A DNA stretch of 64,000 nucleotides from Cloeon dipterum. Its lineage: Eukaryota > Arthropoda > Insecta > Ephemeroptera > Baetidae. The notes below the pieces were generated by a model that was given only the letters and a program-made list of their open reading frames with translations, ran no database searches and was not told where the DNA came from. The stretch spans positions 41,065,681-41,129,680 of the forward strand of contig NC_088786.1 in NCBI RefSeq assembly GCF_949628265.1, read 5' to 3'. The stretch's first letter is position 1. Each line of letters opens with the position of its first letter. Shown here piece by piece: positions 10,294 through 22,003 of this stretch. The position numbers were made by a program, and so were the translations under genes.

Positions 10294-13200
10294 ATGGAAA
10301 ATAAGCTTCTCTGCGCCGCAATCGAAGAGCAGGACCTTAGGTAATTTATTTTAAACTAAATTCGTACAGGTAATAGTGATTGAAAACAGTTGGGCCACTT
10401 TTCTGTTGGGAGAGCTGAACGCCGAGCCGAACAAAATCGACCCTGAGAGCGGCATCGCGGCCATCCACCTGGCCGTCGGCATGTCTTCAGCCTTATCGGC
10501 GCAATTCGTCCAAACCCTTCTCTCCTTCGGCGCCGATCCGAACCTCAGGTAAGACCTGCCCTGATTAATTTAAATCTGAATTATACATATTTTCGGCAGG
10601 TCGGCAGACGGCTGGACGCCTTTGCACATCGCGGCCGGCTGGTCCAAGACGGAAATCTTGCAGAATCTGCTCAAGAGTGGCGCCGATCCGGATCTAAAAG
10701 ACTCGGAAGGCCTGACGCCCATGGACTACGCCGTCGAGCAGGGAAATTTTGAGGTCGTTAACGTCCTTCGATGGCATTGCAAAGAGACGGAGATGGAGGA
10801 ACTTCAGGATCAATTTACTTATGGTGTGAATTTATTTCTTATTATTTAAAATGTACATTTTAATTCGAATAAGTTGATTTAAAAAAAAAATCGAAGAAAA
10901 GGGGATTTTTGCGCAGTTTTTGGGTGCTTGTAGGGGGCCGGTTAGGGTCCATTAGACGCAGAATTTTACCACGAGTCCAATAAGCATTTGTTTTTGGCTG
11001 TACGACCCTTAGGAGCCGAATTATTAATTTTTTAAGACCGAAAAATGAGTTATGCGACATTACAAAATGGGGTATTTGGGGCCGAGGAGGGGTCCTGTGG
11101 GTCGGAGGAGGTTGATTGACGCACCAGTCGATGCCCCTCAGTGGGGCGCGTCCTCCCGTCTGCATTTTTCTAATAACAAACCATTTTTCGATTTTTTAAG
11201 AATTTTTTTCTGCAAAATTTTAGAATTCTTAAAAGTTAAATTTGTTTCAAAGAAGAGATTTCCCAGACATGATGGCTATCCACCTTCGATAAGTATCAAA
11301 TGAAGAACATTTTTTGGGATTTTAAAGAAACTTTTCGTTAAAATTTGAAATAATTAATTTTTTCCGTTTTTTTCGACCAATTTTGGCTTCCACTGGCCAT
11401 ATCTCCGGTCCAGGACAAAAATTAAAAATTCGACAACGCGGGCCCTCTGAAGAATTAATTTACGCGTTTATTGACACCAAATACGTCCATTTATCTAAAA
11501 AAATTGAGGTTTCGGAGCTAAAAAACGTGACTTTTGGGCTTTCTCCGTAAAAATGGAAAAATCGCCATTTTTCCCGCAAGGGGGCCCAGATTGCGATCTT
11601 TGCTAATCCACCGTACACGTAGGCCCGACGCCGGTCTGGAGACAAATTTTCAGATATTTCGCCCCCATAAAAAAATTAAAATTTGATTTTTCAGTTTTTT
11701 TTGCGTCTGAAACACGGGATAATTGTTTTATTTTTGTTTAAATTCGACGCGTTGTTGCATTTTAAGTCACGAGATCTCAAACGATTTGTCTCGACCAGCC
11801 CCACCACCTGACATACCCTGAAGACCTTTTTCAGGGTACCCCACCCTGAGATTGGTCCAGGAGTCACTCTTCGCGATTTTTCCAACAACTCGAGCGCACA
11901 CGCAAGCGCAGAGCAGTTGTTTAATAAATAAATAAGGGGCCAAGGTTCGTTGTTCGTTATTCGTTTGAGTTTATTTGTTTATTCATTTCCTTTGTCTAAT
12001 CGAGTCAATCCTTCAGCTCTTTGAATTAATTCGTTTCCGATATTTTTCAGAAAGAGTTGAAATCGAAGATGCCGAGACAGTCTACTCTTTGGCTTTGGTA
12101 AGCAAATTCAAATTTTCTGACCCTCCTGAACTAATTTTTATTGTTTAGTCTTTGGAAGATGTCAGGCTGGAGGAGCCAGTGTCCAAAAAATGGTGTGACG
12201 TCGAATCGAGGAGCGATGCAAAGTCCGACGTTTGCTTATCAGACGACGAGTTTAAAAGCTGCGTCAGCTCGTTGTCAGTCGTGTCCCAGGTTTTCCGATA
12301 CACAGACCGCACCACAGGCGTTTCACTCATCGAGAAAAGACTCAACAGGTTAGATTTTTATTTCATTCCTTTCCCAGTACAATATTCGAACCAGAGATTT
12401 CTTTCTTTCTTTTTGAACACAAATTGTCCTATTGAAAGCGTCTAAGTCTTTCTTTGATTTTCTAAATCAATTTTGTTTTCAACTGTAAAATAAAAACAGC
12501 CCATAAACCGAATTGAAAATATCCAGTCGATAAAATTGACATAAAATTATTATTATTAAATTTCCTCAATATTCAGAGTAATAACTATGGTTATTTTCAT
12601 TAAATATTATTTCTTTTTAAGTTAGGATTGTCCCGAGAAAATTATTTGAGGCATTTGTCGTCAAAAATTTCAGTGCGATGGGCGCGGTGGCCGGAAAAGA
12701 ACAGAGCGTGGCCTCGGAAGGTACAAATCTAACTGAAAAAAATTATCCAGAGTAAGCAAATTTAATTATTTTAGACGTTAGAGGGTCGCGGAACAGCCTG
12801 GTGTCGATTTCTTCGGAGCTTGGTTACAGTTCCGACCACTTGTCGAATGCCTTGCGGGAGAAAGGAGCGAAACCTGGTCCAATCACCAATTCCACAAAGG
12901 CCGTCTACGCCAGGCAACTGGCTCGGCTTAAGAAGGGACGGAAAGGGCAGCAAATTGAACAGGAAAACACGACAAGTACGTTGAAATTGTTTGAATGTGT
13001 CGTAATGAAGCGTAACGAGCAGTCGGTGTTATTGTTTGAGTCGTAATAACATTCACTGGCTCTATTTAAAATCGAACAACAGCTTTGAAAACATTTAATT
13101 CACAATTGTATTAAATTTTCTGGAAATATATTTGCTTAAAATACATGTTATAGGAGATTGTGAATCGATTTCCATTTTTTCGTAATTTTGAAACCGTCGA

Positions 13201-14411
13201 AAAATTAAATTTATAAAGTTAAAATCGATCTGTGACCCTTAATTTCTCGTCTAAACCTAGTTTTCCATCCTGAACAACTTTTAATTATGCTTAAAAGTGG
13301 CAGGTTTACGACCTTTTATCAAAAATTCGATTTTTCAGGGTAAAAGTCCCCTCCTCTCCGACTTTAAATTTAAATGGACAAATTTTAAACACAAAAACGA
13401 ACTCATTTCAACAAAATATCTTTTTTCTAATACAAAATCCCGTATTTCAAATCCAGAATTCAGCCGGGAGCTCGAAAAGACCCTGAAAAACCCTTCGTCC
13501 TTCGACCCCGCTCCGGCTTTGGCCCTGGAGCAGCGGTTGGCGACGGAATTCACGTCCTCGGTGGAAAAAGGGAGGGAACTGCGGGGCGGGCACCTGAAAA
13601 CCAGCTTCACCTACCTCTTGCTCGACCCCAGGGTGACCCTGAACCTTCCCCTCCGCGCTCACGACCTGGGCCCTAAGGAGACCTGGAGAACTTTCATTCA
13701 GAGCGTGTTTTACGTCGGTAAGGGGAAGCGTTCCAGGCCCTACTGCCACCTGAATGAGGCGATCGCCGCCGGGAAAGGGGAGAATCAAGGTCGACCTGAG
13801 CCCGGAGCAAAGATCAAGCGCATCCTGGACATCTGGAAGGCTGGCTGTGGAGTCGTCTGCCTCCACGTCTTTCACAGCGTCATCCCTGTCGAGGCGCACA
13901 CCAGGGAGGCCGCCATGATTGATGCGATAGGTTAGACCTTTTTCAGGGATTTTATTTTTTTGCTATTTTATCTCAAAAATTGACTTACGCACACCAACAG
14001 GAGCCAAATTTAACCTTCAGGGCCTGACCCTGACTTTACCCTGAAGGTCAAAATGTTGTTTTATTAGATTTTTATCAGTTTTAATTTCGAAATTTTGATT
14101 ATTTTGATCTTTCAGGGTCTAGTCAGGTTTACCCTGGAGGTTATCCCTGACCTTTTAAGGTTAAATTAAATTTTATTTGAGTTTAGCTCTTTGGAAGTTA
14201 AATCGAATTAAAACTAATCGTTATTCTTTTTCCTGTTTTTCCGTCAGGGTTGTCGAACCTGTGCAACATGAAAGGTGGCGAGTACTACGGCGTGGTGTCG
14301 ACCAAGTCGGCGAAGGAGCAGTGCCACTTTGGAGTTCACCTGCTGCGCAACGCAATGAACATTTTTCTGCACGAAGGGGAGAGACAGTTGTTTCCCTCCG
14401 ACATCAGCTAG
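10294..14411 (+). CDS. Ankle1: Ankyrin-LEM-GIY-YIG endonuclease (ANKLE1/LEM-3 family)
   Basis: Exons 10294-10340, 10390-10548, 10600-10823, 12051-12097, 12149-12348, 12674-12720, 12775-12975, 13457-13930, 14248-14411 join in phase (1563 bp, 520 aa). Residues about 15-140 are ankyrin repeats (AAIHLAVG, TPLHIAAGW, TPMDYAVEQG). A LEM domain follows near 250-300 (LREKG, KPGPITNSTK, VYARQL). The C-terminal GIY-YIG nuclease begins with YLLLDP and FYVGKG and ends with a segment around GGEYYGVVST. In animals ANKLE1/LEM-3 cuts branched or bridged DNA at cell division, acting in cytoplasm and midbody; the role here follows from the family. It is shorter than human ANKLE1 (about 615 aa). The large third intron is filled by repeat R1. 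Start chosen as the first ATG, followed directly by LCAAIEEQD, typical of an ankyrin start. Confidence 0.9.
10868..11900 (+). repeat. Dispersed repeat family R1, longest copy (ANKLE1 intron 3)
   Basis: Fills most of the 10824-12050 intron. It has the 5' block (tttaccacgagtccaat, gacattacaaaatgggg, cagtcgatgcccct), a middle with 'ccatatctccggtcc' and 'cgtaggcccgacgccggtctg', and the tail 'agacctttttcagggt' with 'accccaccctgagattgg'. It is about 1 kb and appears closest to full length. No open frame or terminal repeat was recognised. Confidence 0.6.
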
Positions 14412-16023
14412 TCGATGCCAATTTTCCGATTTCTACGCGTTCTCAGACTGATTTTCCTTTTTTATTTATACAAACACGAAAGATTTGTAAATTGTAGCAA
14501 GTGTGTCTTTTTTGTGATCTTGGTTTGATTTTTAAATCTTTGAGTCAATAAAACGAAGGATATTTTTTTATTTTGTGATGGAAACAAATTTTTCATTCGC
14601 AACTAAACCCTATATTTTTTACTGTATGATCAATTATCTTGAATAATTTAAAAAGCCGCGATCTCTGAGATATGCTAAAGGCGTGAAATAAAAAGAAGAA
14701 AGAGCGAGAGAAAGTAACAAACACCGCACGGTCGGTCACTCTGATTAGGCTATTTTTCTGATAAAAACTTGAGACTGCATCTCGATAAGCAATGAATCAA
14801 CGCCAGTTGCATAAATCCACTCGCAGCAGGCGCTGGTTTTCAAAGGAATATAATTATTAATTACGTATTTTATTCTAATTATTTAGCTATCATAAAATTA
14901 AACCCAATGTGAGAATCGGAGCGAATGCTGATTCTAGCAGAATGAAGGAAAATCAAATTTAAAAAACACGTGTTTATATGATTCTAATTTTTTGTAAGTG
15001 ATTTTTCTCACAAAAATTTGAATCACGGGCACATTGCGATACTATAAGGTCTGTTGAATTTATTTTCCGCTAATTTAGTTACTCATCCGGTGTTTAACAA
15101 TGACTTTGACAATATTAATATTAAGCGATAGAACAAAAAATAATACGAGTTTTAAAAACCATGCTTACCATTTTTGTTGCTTGTGCAGAGGAGCGGGAAT
15201 CTCACGTCTCTACAAAGCGAGAATGAAAACACGACTGACATTCTCCCCTTGCTTCAAAGGGAGAATCCAGCTAATTTTGACAGGTGGTATATTCCCGGCG
15301 GCGGCGGCGGCCTCGAACGCTCTCCAAAATGATTGGTGAAATATCTTCCCTTTTATTTTTTTTCTATGCGATGCTCATCCTATTCATTCTCCCACGCTGC
15401 TGTTTCTTTTCTTGCATTCCAACGTGTTTTTCTGATTTTATTCAATGCGCGCAGCGAGGGAAACAACAAAGACCCTTCACACAATGATTTATCCCTCCAG
15501 CAGCGCGGAATTTACTCATTCTTAAAACCGTTTTTGTCAACCTTGGATCCAACTATAACAAATTAAGGTAGAGGCGAGTAAAATGAAAGAGATAAATCCT
15601 TTCTCTCTTTAACATTGACTTTTTTATTGCTTTCATATTTTTAAAATCACACAGCTTCTACGACGTGATCACTCCAGATCGAATTGTAAGCTTCTTCTTG
15701 ACTAAATCCGGCTTGAATTATGAATACACGCGAAATGTGAGCGTAGATAATTGATTTTAATCGACTAAGTTACATGTTTTCAACGGTTAAAGAGTAACAA
15801 CAAGTTCAACAACTGCTCTATCAGATTAAATATGTATTGTCTAGCTATCCATATGATGTATATAGGTTTGCGTCTTTGGCCTAAGCGAATGTCTATTGGA
15901 ACAACGACAAACGAATCAATCAAAATTTCAGAGGCAAACGATAGTAAAAAAATTATGGAATTAAATAATTTAAATTCGAGTTAAACGATAAAACGAACAC
16001 CAAAACACAGAGAAAGGAGCGGC
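14412..16023. other. Intergenic, ANKLE1-like 3' UTR to Rogdi 3' UTR
   Basis: Convergent genes. A plus-strand AATAAA at 14547-14552 suits the ANKLE1-like mRNA. The rest (14560-16023) is AT-rich with a short GCG-rich run near 15298-15312. I see no gene, repeat family or RNA gene in it. Confidence 0.5.
14547..14552 (+). terminator. Poly(A) signal, ANKLE1-like gene
   Basis: AATAAA 136 bases after the stop at 14411, followed by T- and TG-containing sequence. Confidence 0.55.
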
Positions 16024-17136
16024 TCAGGTCGCGACCGAGCCTGCTCGAGAGGTGGCGTAGAAATCGCGGTACTGCGCGAACACGCAAATCTGCAAAAATA
16101 AATTAATATCGATAAAAGATATTTTCATGAGAAATTTATAATTTTAGGCACGGAGAACGGTTCTGACCTTGTCCTTGAGCTGCTGGCAGGTCTGGAGGCC
16201 GACAGTGAGCAGGACGAGCACCTCGTTGAGCCACGGAATGGAACACTCGGCCTGCGAAGTGTCGAACTTGAGCGCACCGTGCACCATGCTCACTTGGTAC
16301 ACGGCGAAAATCAGCTTGTGGCTCTGGATGTAAAAGCTCACCGCGATTTCGTTCGGCAGCGGCGGCAGCAACGACTTCTGTACAATATAAAATTGTAATT
16401 TCCTTTCGATTTCGAAAAAACAAGTTTTTAAAATAATAATTACCATGTTCTTGCTGTTAATCAAATCGTCCATGGAGCGCTTCCTGGGCACCAACAGGAT
16501 GGTCCTGGACCTCTGCACACAGCTGAGAATGGCGCCCAACAGGTGCAGAACCTCCTCCGAAGACCTTTGGAAAATAAATTAATAAATAATCAAAACCGTT
16601 TGATAAAAGAGTTACTTGAATTTATAATCATCGTGCACGTTCTCGATCATCCTGATGGCCTGTTGCAGGTGGTTGGCGGCGTCCTGCACCTGCTGCAGCT
16701 TCCACGGACAGTCGCTGGTGACGCTGGTGCGGTGGACGACGTTCTGCTGCCGCCGAGACTTGAGTTGGATCTCCTAATCACGCGGATGAGCCGATAAAAA
16801 AATCAAAATTTTAATTAATATTATCCGTCTCACGGCGTGGCAGATGCTGTCTCCGGTCAGGGTGGCCACGCACTTGACCTGGTCCTGCGTGGTCAGGTGG
16901 GACGGCGACATGAGGAACTTTTCCTGCTTCAGCGGCTGCGTCGTCTCGCTGTTGATCAAGGGAAAGCGGCGGTGGCACTCCTCCAGGATGCTCAGCAGCT
17001 GCTGCAGGATGTTGTGCACCTCGTGGTGCAGCACCCACTGGAACTCGACATGCTGAAAAGGCGCGATTAGCTTCCGGCAAAGAAATCAGGGCCGGCTCAC
17101 CAGATTGTGGCTCTCCTCCTTCTCAAGGTCAGCCAT
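16024..17136 (-). CDS. rogdi: Rogdi homologue (leucine-zipper-like, V-ATPase/RAVE-associated)
   Basis: Exons on minus 17101-17136, 16834-17052, 16616-16773, 16444-16564, 16168-16377, 16024-16089 give 810 bp, 269 aa, close to the 287 aa of human ROGDI. Recognisable blocks are FQWVLHHEVHNILQQLL and ILEECHRRFPL near the N terminus, ICHA, RTILLVPRKRSMDDLI in the middle, and LQTCQQLKDK then CVFAQYRDFYA at the end. Rogdi proteins are all-helical/beta cytoplasmic subunits linked to V-ATPase assembly with DMXL2/WDR7 in animals and are needed in neurons; this role is family knowledge. The start MADLEKEE is the only in-frame ATG of the first exon. It is divergent from the NCKIPSD-like gene with a 706 bp shared upstream region. 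All splice sites are canonical. Confidence 0.95.
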
Positions 17137-17842
17137 TTCGATCGGTTTGGCGGAGAAAGCGGTGCCGCATGCAGCAGCGCAGGCCAAATTAATCCGAAAA
17201 TCAAACCGAAACACGGGACAACAATACAGCTCGATCCATACTCTCTTTGACAGATAATTATGTCAACAAGGACGAAGCAGCAGACGAATCAAATCTCTTG
17301 TTTACGAATAAAAACTCGGCTTCCCGCTTTGCTAACAGATGGCGTCGTGATGATAACCGATAGAATTTACCGGTTTTTTTCAAATGAGTCAAGAATATTG
17401 GTGATAATTAGCTGTATTCTCGAATAAAATTGTGATTATATTACTTATTTAAATTAATCATTAAGTTTTTACTTGAAAATCATGTATTTAAATCGTTTTT
17501 CATCAATTATTACAAGACAATAATACCGGTAGTTCGCTAAAAAATCACCGCCAGCTGGTGTAGTGCTGCCACTGTTTGGCCAATCTGCCGCCACACGTAG
17601 AGGCAATCGCGCAATCTGATTGGCCCATCCTCTCCGCACTCTCCGGCTGGTAGCAACACACTGCCACGCCCCCGTTTTAAAGATTTTTGGCCATCTCTCC
17701 GTAAAAGGCGCTCTGTCGCGGGCTGCAGGAGCAACAACCCCTGAACTTACAATTAGTGCGCCAAGGACGAGGAAATTCGCGTCCGTCCTCCTGGCGAGAG
17801 AAACGCAAGCAAAAAGGGCGCGTCCCGAGCAAAGCCGGCCAG
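17137..17842. promoter_or_regulatory. Shared upstream region of rogdi and the NCKIPSD-like gene
   Basis: 706 bp between the two start codons, read outwards. It is AT-rich on the left half and GC-richer from 17560 on. It should hold both promoters and 5' UTRs. No TATA box is evident, as expected for broadly expressed genes. Confidence 0.5.
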
Positions 17843-20800
17843 ATGAGCGAGAACAACAATAATGACCTAGGTATTAACATCGATAAGCGGATGAAAATGT
17901 TGTTTATTCAAAGAGGATTATTTTTTTGTTATTTTAAAGAGTTGCTGCGAGCGCTGTACGACTTCAACGCAACAGACCCAAAGACGCTGAGTTTCAAGCA
18001 CGACGAGCTGTTCATCAACCTCGAGAAAAACATCGGCTCGCGCAAGTGGTGGAAGGTGGTCAGCAAGGATGGCCAGGTCGGCTTCATCCCCTGCAACTAC
18101 GTCAGCAGCCAGGAGGCGAGTACTATAAAAGGTCAAAATTTGGTTGTTAAATAATTAATAAAAATTCAGGAGAGCGTGGAGGACGTGCTGAACTTCATAG
18201 ATGTGTGCTGCATCGCGCTGCAAAACTCTGGAGGCTCGTCTGCAAAGCTGCTGAGCGAGCTGCAGGCGAAACGGAAGCGCGTAACCGGCGCGTGTGATTC
18301 ATTCGAAAGCTCAAACCCCAGAGCTCCGCCCGAGGGGGCGCCGTCTCTGCCAAACAACGAAATTAAATCGGCCTCTTCCCACTCACTTTCCACAGACATG
18401 AACGTAAATAGAGATAATTTATTAAAAAGGGTGAAAATTTAATTTTTTCTCGCCAAGGAGGAGCAAAGAGCGGAGGCAGCCTACGAGCTGGTGCAGCAGG
18501 TGCGGCAGAAGACCGGCCTGAAGCACGAGCTGTCCTGCGTGGCCGTCAGGGTGGTGCTCGAGGGCATGCGCCAGCTGCCCTTTGACATGGTGTCCGCGCC
18601 CGTCGTCTCGGTCGCCGGCTCGCTCATCTCCTTTCTCGACGCCGCGCACGAAATGCCTGATTCGGTCCTCGACAACACCCACGATGCCTTCAGGTCAGCA
18701 AAAAATATCATTTTTGTGCCTTTTTTTTATTAAAAATCTTTTTTCAGGTTGCGTGTTGTGTTAGAGGAGTTGGCCACCGCGAAGGACGACGACCAGCAAC
18801 GAAGCTGGATGCTGCACGAGGACGAACAAACCCTGAAGGATTATTTGTCCGAACTGCAAAGCATTCTGGTTAGTTATTTATTATTGATTGTGAGAGGATG
18901 CGTCAATTTAAATCGTGTTTTGACCTTTGCAAGCCGATTAATGCCACGCGCTGAAATGGCAGTGCAAGGTCAAGGGTGAGGGGGGATTATAAAGTCGTTA
19001 ATCGATAAATCTTTTAATTATTTGTTTATTTTTACGCAATAATTATGTTTCCTTGAGGATTTTTTACAATAAATTAAAAGGTGCAGTCGGAGAACATTTT
19101 AATCCAATTTTAAATAAGCAATGAGGATTCGGCGGCGTTGGAAAAATCGCGGAAAGGAGCTCCAGGGCCGATCTCAGGGTGGGGTACCCTGAAAAAAGGT
19201 CGTCAGGGTATTCAGATGGTAGGGCTGGCCGAGACAATGCGTTTGAGACCTCCTGACTTGAAATCCATAAACCTGTCGAATTTAAACAAAAATAAAACAA
19301 TTTTATTATCGAGCGGCAAAGGAAAAAACCCGAAAAAAATCAAATTTAATTTTTCTATGGGCGTGAATAACTTTAAAATCGGTCTGCAGACCGGCGTCGG
19401 GCCTACGAATGGGATGGAACAGTAAAAGCAGCCGGATTCAATCCTAAAGAAACCTCAGAAAATCCAAACAGTGGTGCCATCTGTCGGCATTCTTGTAGTA
19501 ACAAAAATTGTGATGAATGTTGCAGCGTGATGCTGACTCGAAAGTGTGCATTCGCGTGCTGGAGCGGATGCAGTGGGAGGGTGTGGAGGTGCTGCTGCAG
19601 TTCTACCAGATGGAGTGCCGGTGGAGCGTGCGCGAGTTCCTGCTGCGGGCGCTGTCCGGTCTGTGCGCGCTCCACAACACGCCCAGGGTCATCATGCTGT
19701 CCTCCGTGCTGCCCATGGAGCTCGCCAGGGACATGATGAGCAACCCCAACGACCTCGCCAGGCTCGTCGACTCGGCCAACCTGCTCACCATGATCTTCAG
19801 CACGGGACAGCCCATGCCGGTCACACACTTGGGTACCAAAATCTTTATTTTATTCCAAACAAATTTAGATTAGGCAATTTCTAGTAGAAAATTTGTCACT
19901 TTCGCTGTGAAATAGAACAAAATTACATAAACTTGTCCTTAAAACACTTAAAAATTTGATAAAAACAGGTTTTCAGCACACCACACATCCCCCCTCAACT
20001 ACCGGAGTCGTGATTTGAGGTGTTTCCGATACCCGTTTTGTCAATTTTAGTATTTGATAAGCAGACTTTAATCAAATAGAACCGTTTGTATCATTTTAAT
20101 ACCACCAGGGGCATAGTTAGCTTATCAAACTTCCGGTAAGGGAGAGGGGGCCTAGTGTGTGGTTTAAAATTCACTTGAGTTTTAAAAATCTAACAGACAT
20201 TTTATTCGTAAACTGAGCAATTCTTCCTAAGCTAACATAAGAAATGTATCGAAAAAGGGGCGTGGCCTTAAAAAATTTAAAATGGGGCGTAACTAACTGT
20301 CATTTTTCGCCCTGGTGGCTCAATTTAAGGGCATTGGTGGAAGAAATGAACGAAATACACGCTTATCAAGTTGCCAACACGAGATTTTTGCCACTCCAGT
20401 CAAACAGGGGGAGTCGAGTGTGGTGTTTTCAACGTTTAAACGGAAAATGATGTTTCAGAACACATGGGAGCGGCGTTTGTCGAGTTCCTGCACAACAACG
20501 TCGAGCAGCCGCCCGAGTGTGACGTGGCAGACCAGATTCCAGACGTGTTCCTGCGTCTTCTCGTGGCCATAAACTTGCAGTTTGAAGATGGCAGCGAGAA
20601 CGTGCTGCTGTACGTGCTCTCCAAGTGCTCCGTCGCACAGAGCTTCACCGAAAAGGTGCTGCTCATGTTCAACAGAGAAGGTAGCACATACATTCCATCC
20701 GCCATGTTTTAATTTGCCTGAGTCTTTTCTCTTCAGATGACCCCGTGGCCCAGTTTTGTTCCTCGTCCGCTAAAATTCATTCCATCGTAAAGCTGTTCCT

Positions 20801-22003
20801 CGATTTGTTCAGCAATGCAACCACCGCGCAGCTTTTCTACACCAACGATGTCAAAGTTTTGCTCGACATCATTTCCCGGCAGCTTGCAGACCTTTCTCCA
20901 GGAGATGAGGTACATAAAACACTTATTTTGTCCCTTTTTCATCCATTTGCAGCTCCCGCCAAATTTTAAAATTTCCCGCCGGCCTAAATTGACAGTTTTC
21001 CGCTGGTAGCCCTGTAATCAAAAGCCATTTAACTTACAAATAAATCGTCCTGATATTTGATTAAAGACTTACTGGACCGCAATCACGTGACGCGGGCGAG
21101 TGTGCTGATTGGTTGCTGGCCACGCCCACTTTTTCACTCGCAACAACTAAAAATTATGGTGTGTTGAGTCATGCGCAATTTAATTGACACCAAGACGTTT
21201 TCATATTATAGGCGTGACTGAAAAAGTGGGCGTGAACAGCAACCAATCAGTGCGCACGCCCACGTCACGTGACCGTACCCTGCATGTCCAGGTCACTGCT
21301 TATCCATTCGTTGAAGGCTGCCTCTTTTTTCAGCGATTTTCCAGCCACGCCCCCTTTCCTGCCAATTTTTTTAATCGACGGTTTTCCGCCGGCAGCCCTG
21401 TGATTAAACGCCATTTTACCTTACAAATTGTCTTCAAGCGATTTCCTGGTATTTAAGTAAAGAATTTTTCAACCGCAGTCACGTGACGCGAGCTATAGCG
21501 CGCTGATTGGTCACCCCCACTTTTTCAGTCACTTAACACAACAAATCATCTTGGTAGCGTTCATAGCGTTCAAATTGTGAACCACAATGAAAAAGTGGGC
21601 GTTGGCAGGAACCAATCAGCGCGCTCGCTTGCGTCACGTGACTCTGGACCTTCTCACCGGCGCTACATACCTTGTCCGCGTCACTGCTTTATTCACTTTT
21701 AAATTCATAGAAGGCTGCCCCATGTTCTAGTCACGCCCCCTTTCCCGCCAAATCTAACATTAAAGAATTTTCCATAATATACATGTTTTTTTTCTCTAGC
21801 GGCGTGGGCAGTATTTGGAGCTGTGTCGGCGGGTGGTGCGAGAGTCGGACTACACGGAGCACAACCACCGGAAGGAAGACCTGGTTCGCAGCCTGCAACA
21901 CATCCAGTCCGAGGAGAACGACGACAGCCGCGCCGACCAGCAGCTCGTGCGCAAGATCTTTGACGAATTTCCGCACATTTTCGCCACCGCGTCAGACAAT
22001 TAA
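17843..22003 (+). CDS. NCKIPSD: NCKIPSD/SPIN90-like SH3 adaptor
   Basis: Exons 17843-17870, 17940-18115, 18170-18403, 18458-18693, 18748-18868, 19526-19832, 20459-20680, 20737-20909, 21800-22003 (1701 bp, 566 aa; human about 720 aa, the loss being in the linker). An SH3 domain covers residues about 10-66: ALYDFNA, KWWKVV, GFIPCNYV. A short linker carrying PRAPPEGAPS (human has a longer Pro-rich part) leads to the conserved leucine-rich C-terminal domain (WEGVEVLLQFYQM, MSNPNDLARLVDSANL, and the end block YLELCRRVVRESDY). SPIN90 binds and activates the Arp2/3 complex to seed linear actin filaments and contacts Nck; family knowledge. The intron after 18115 needs a GC donor (GAG|GCGAGT) to hold frame. 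Introns contain an R1 fragment (19110-19420) and a fold-back array (20950-21760). Confidence 0.93.
19110..19420 (-). repeat. R1 repeat fragment, inverted, in NCKIPSD-like intron 5
   Basis: Reverse complement of the R1 tail: contains 'ctcagggtggggtaccctga' as in copies 1 and 2, and the segment with 'accggcgtcgggcctacg'. Only the 3' third of the element is present. Confidence 0.6.
20950..21760. repeat. Two tandem fold-back units with CCAAT and E-box motifs (intron 8)
   Basis: Two units about 390 bp apart (compare 'agccctgtaatca' near 21008 with 'agccctgtgatta' near 21394). Each contains an inverted repeat whose arms read 'cacgtgac…gattggt…cccactttttca' and back again. Perfect GTCACGTGAC palindromes lie at 21264-21273, 21478-21487 and 21633-21642, with a near match at 21082-21091. 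Each sits beside an ATTGG/CCAAT box. A third unit may begin at about 21740. Probably a MITE-derived tandem duplication. Confidence 0.65.

Noticed and set aside
13980-14165. Repeated 'ttcagggt/accctga' pieces in the last ANKLE1-like intron
   Set aside because: They resemble R1 tail motifs but are too short and scattered to call an element; several are just splice-acceptor-like sequence.
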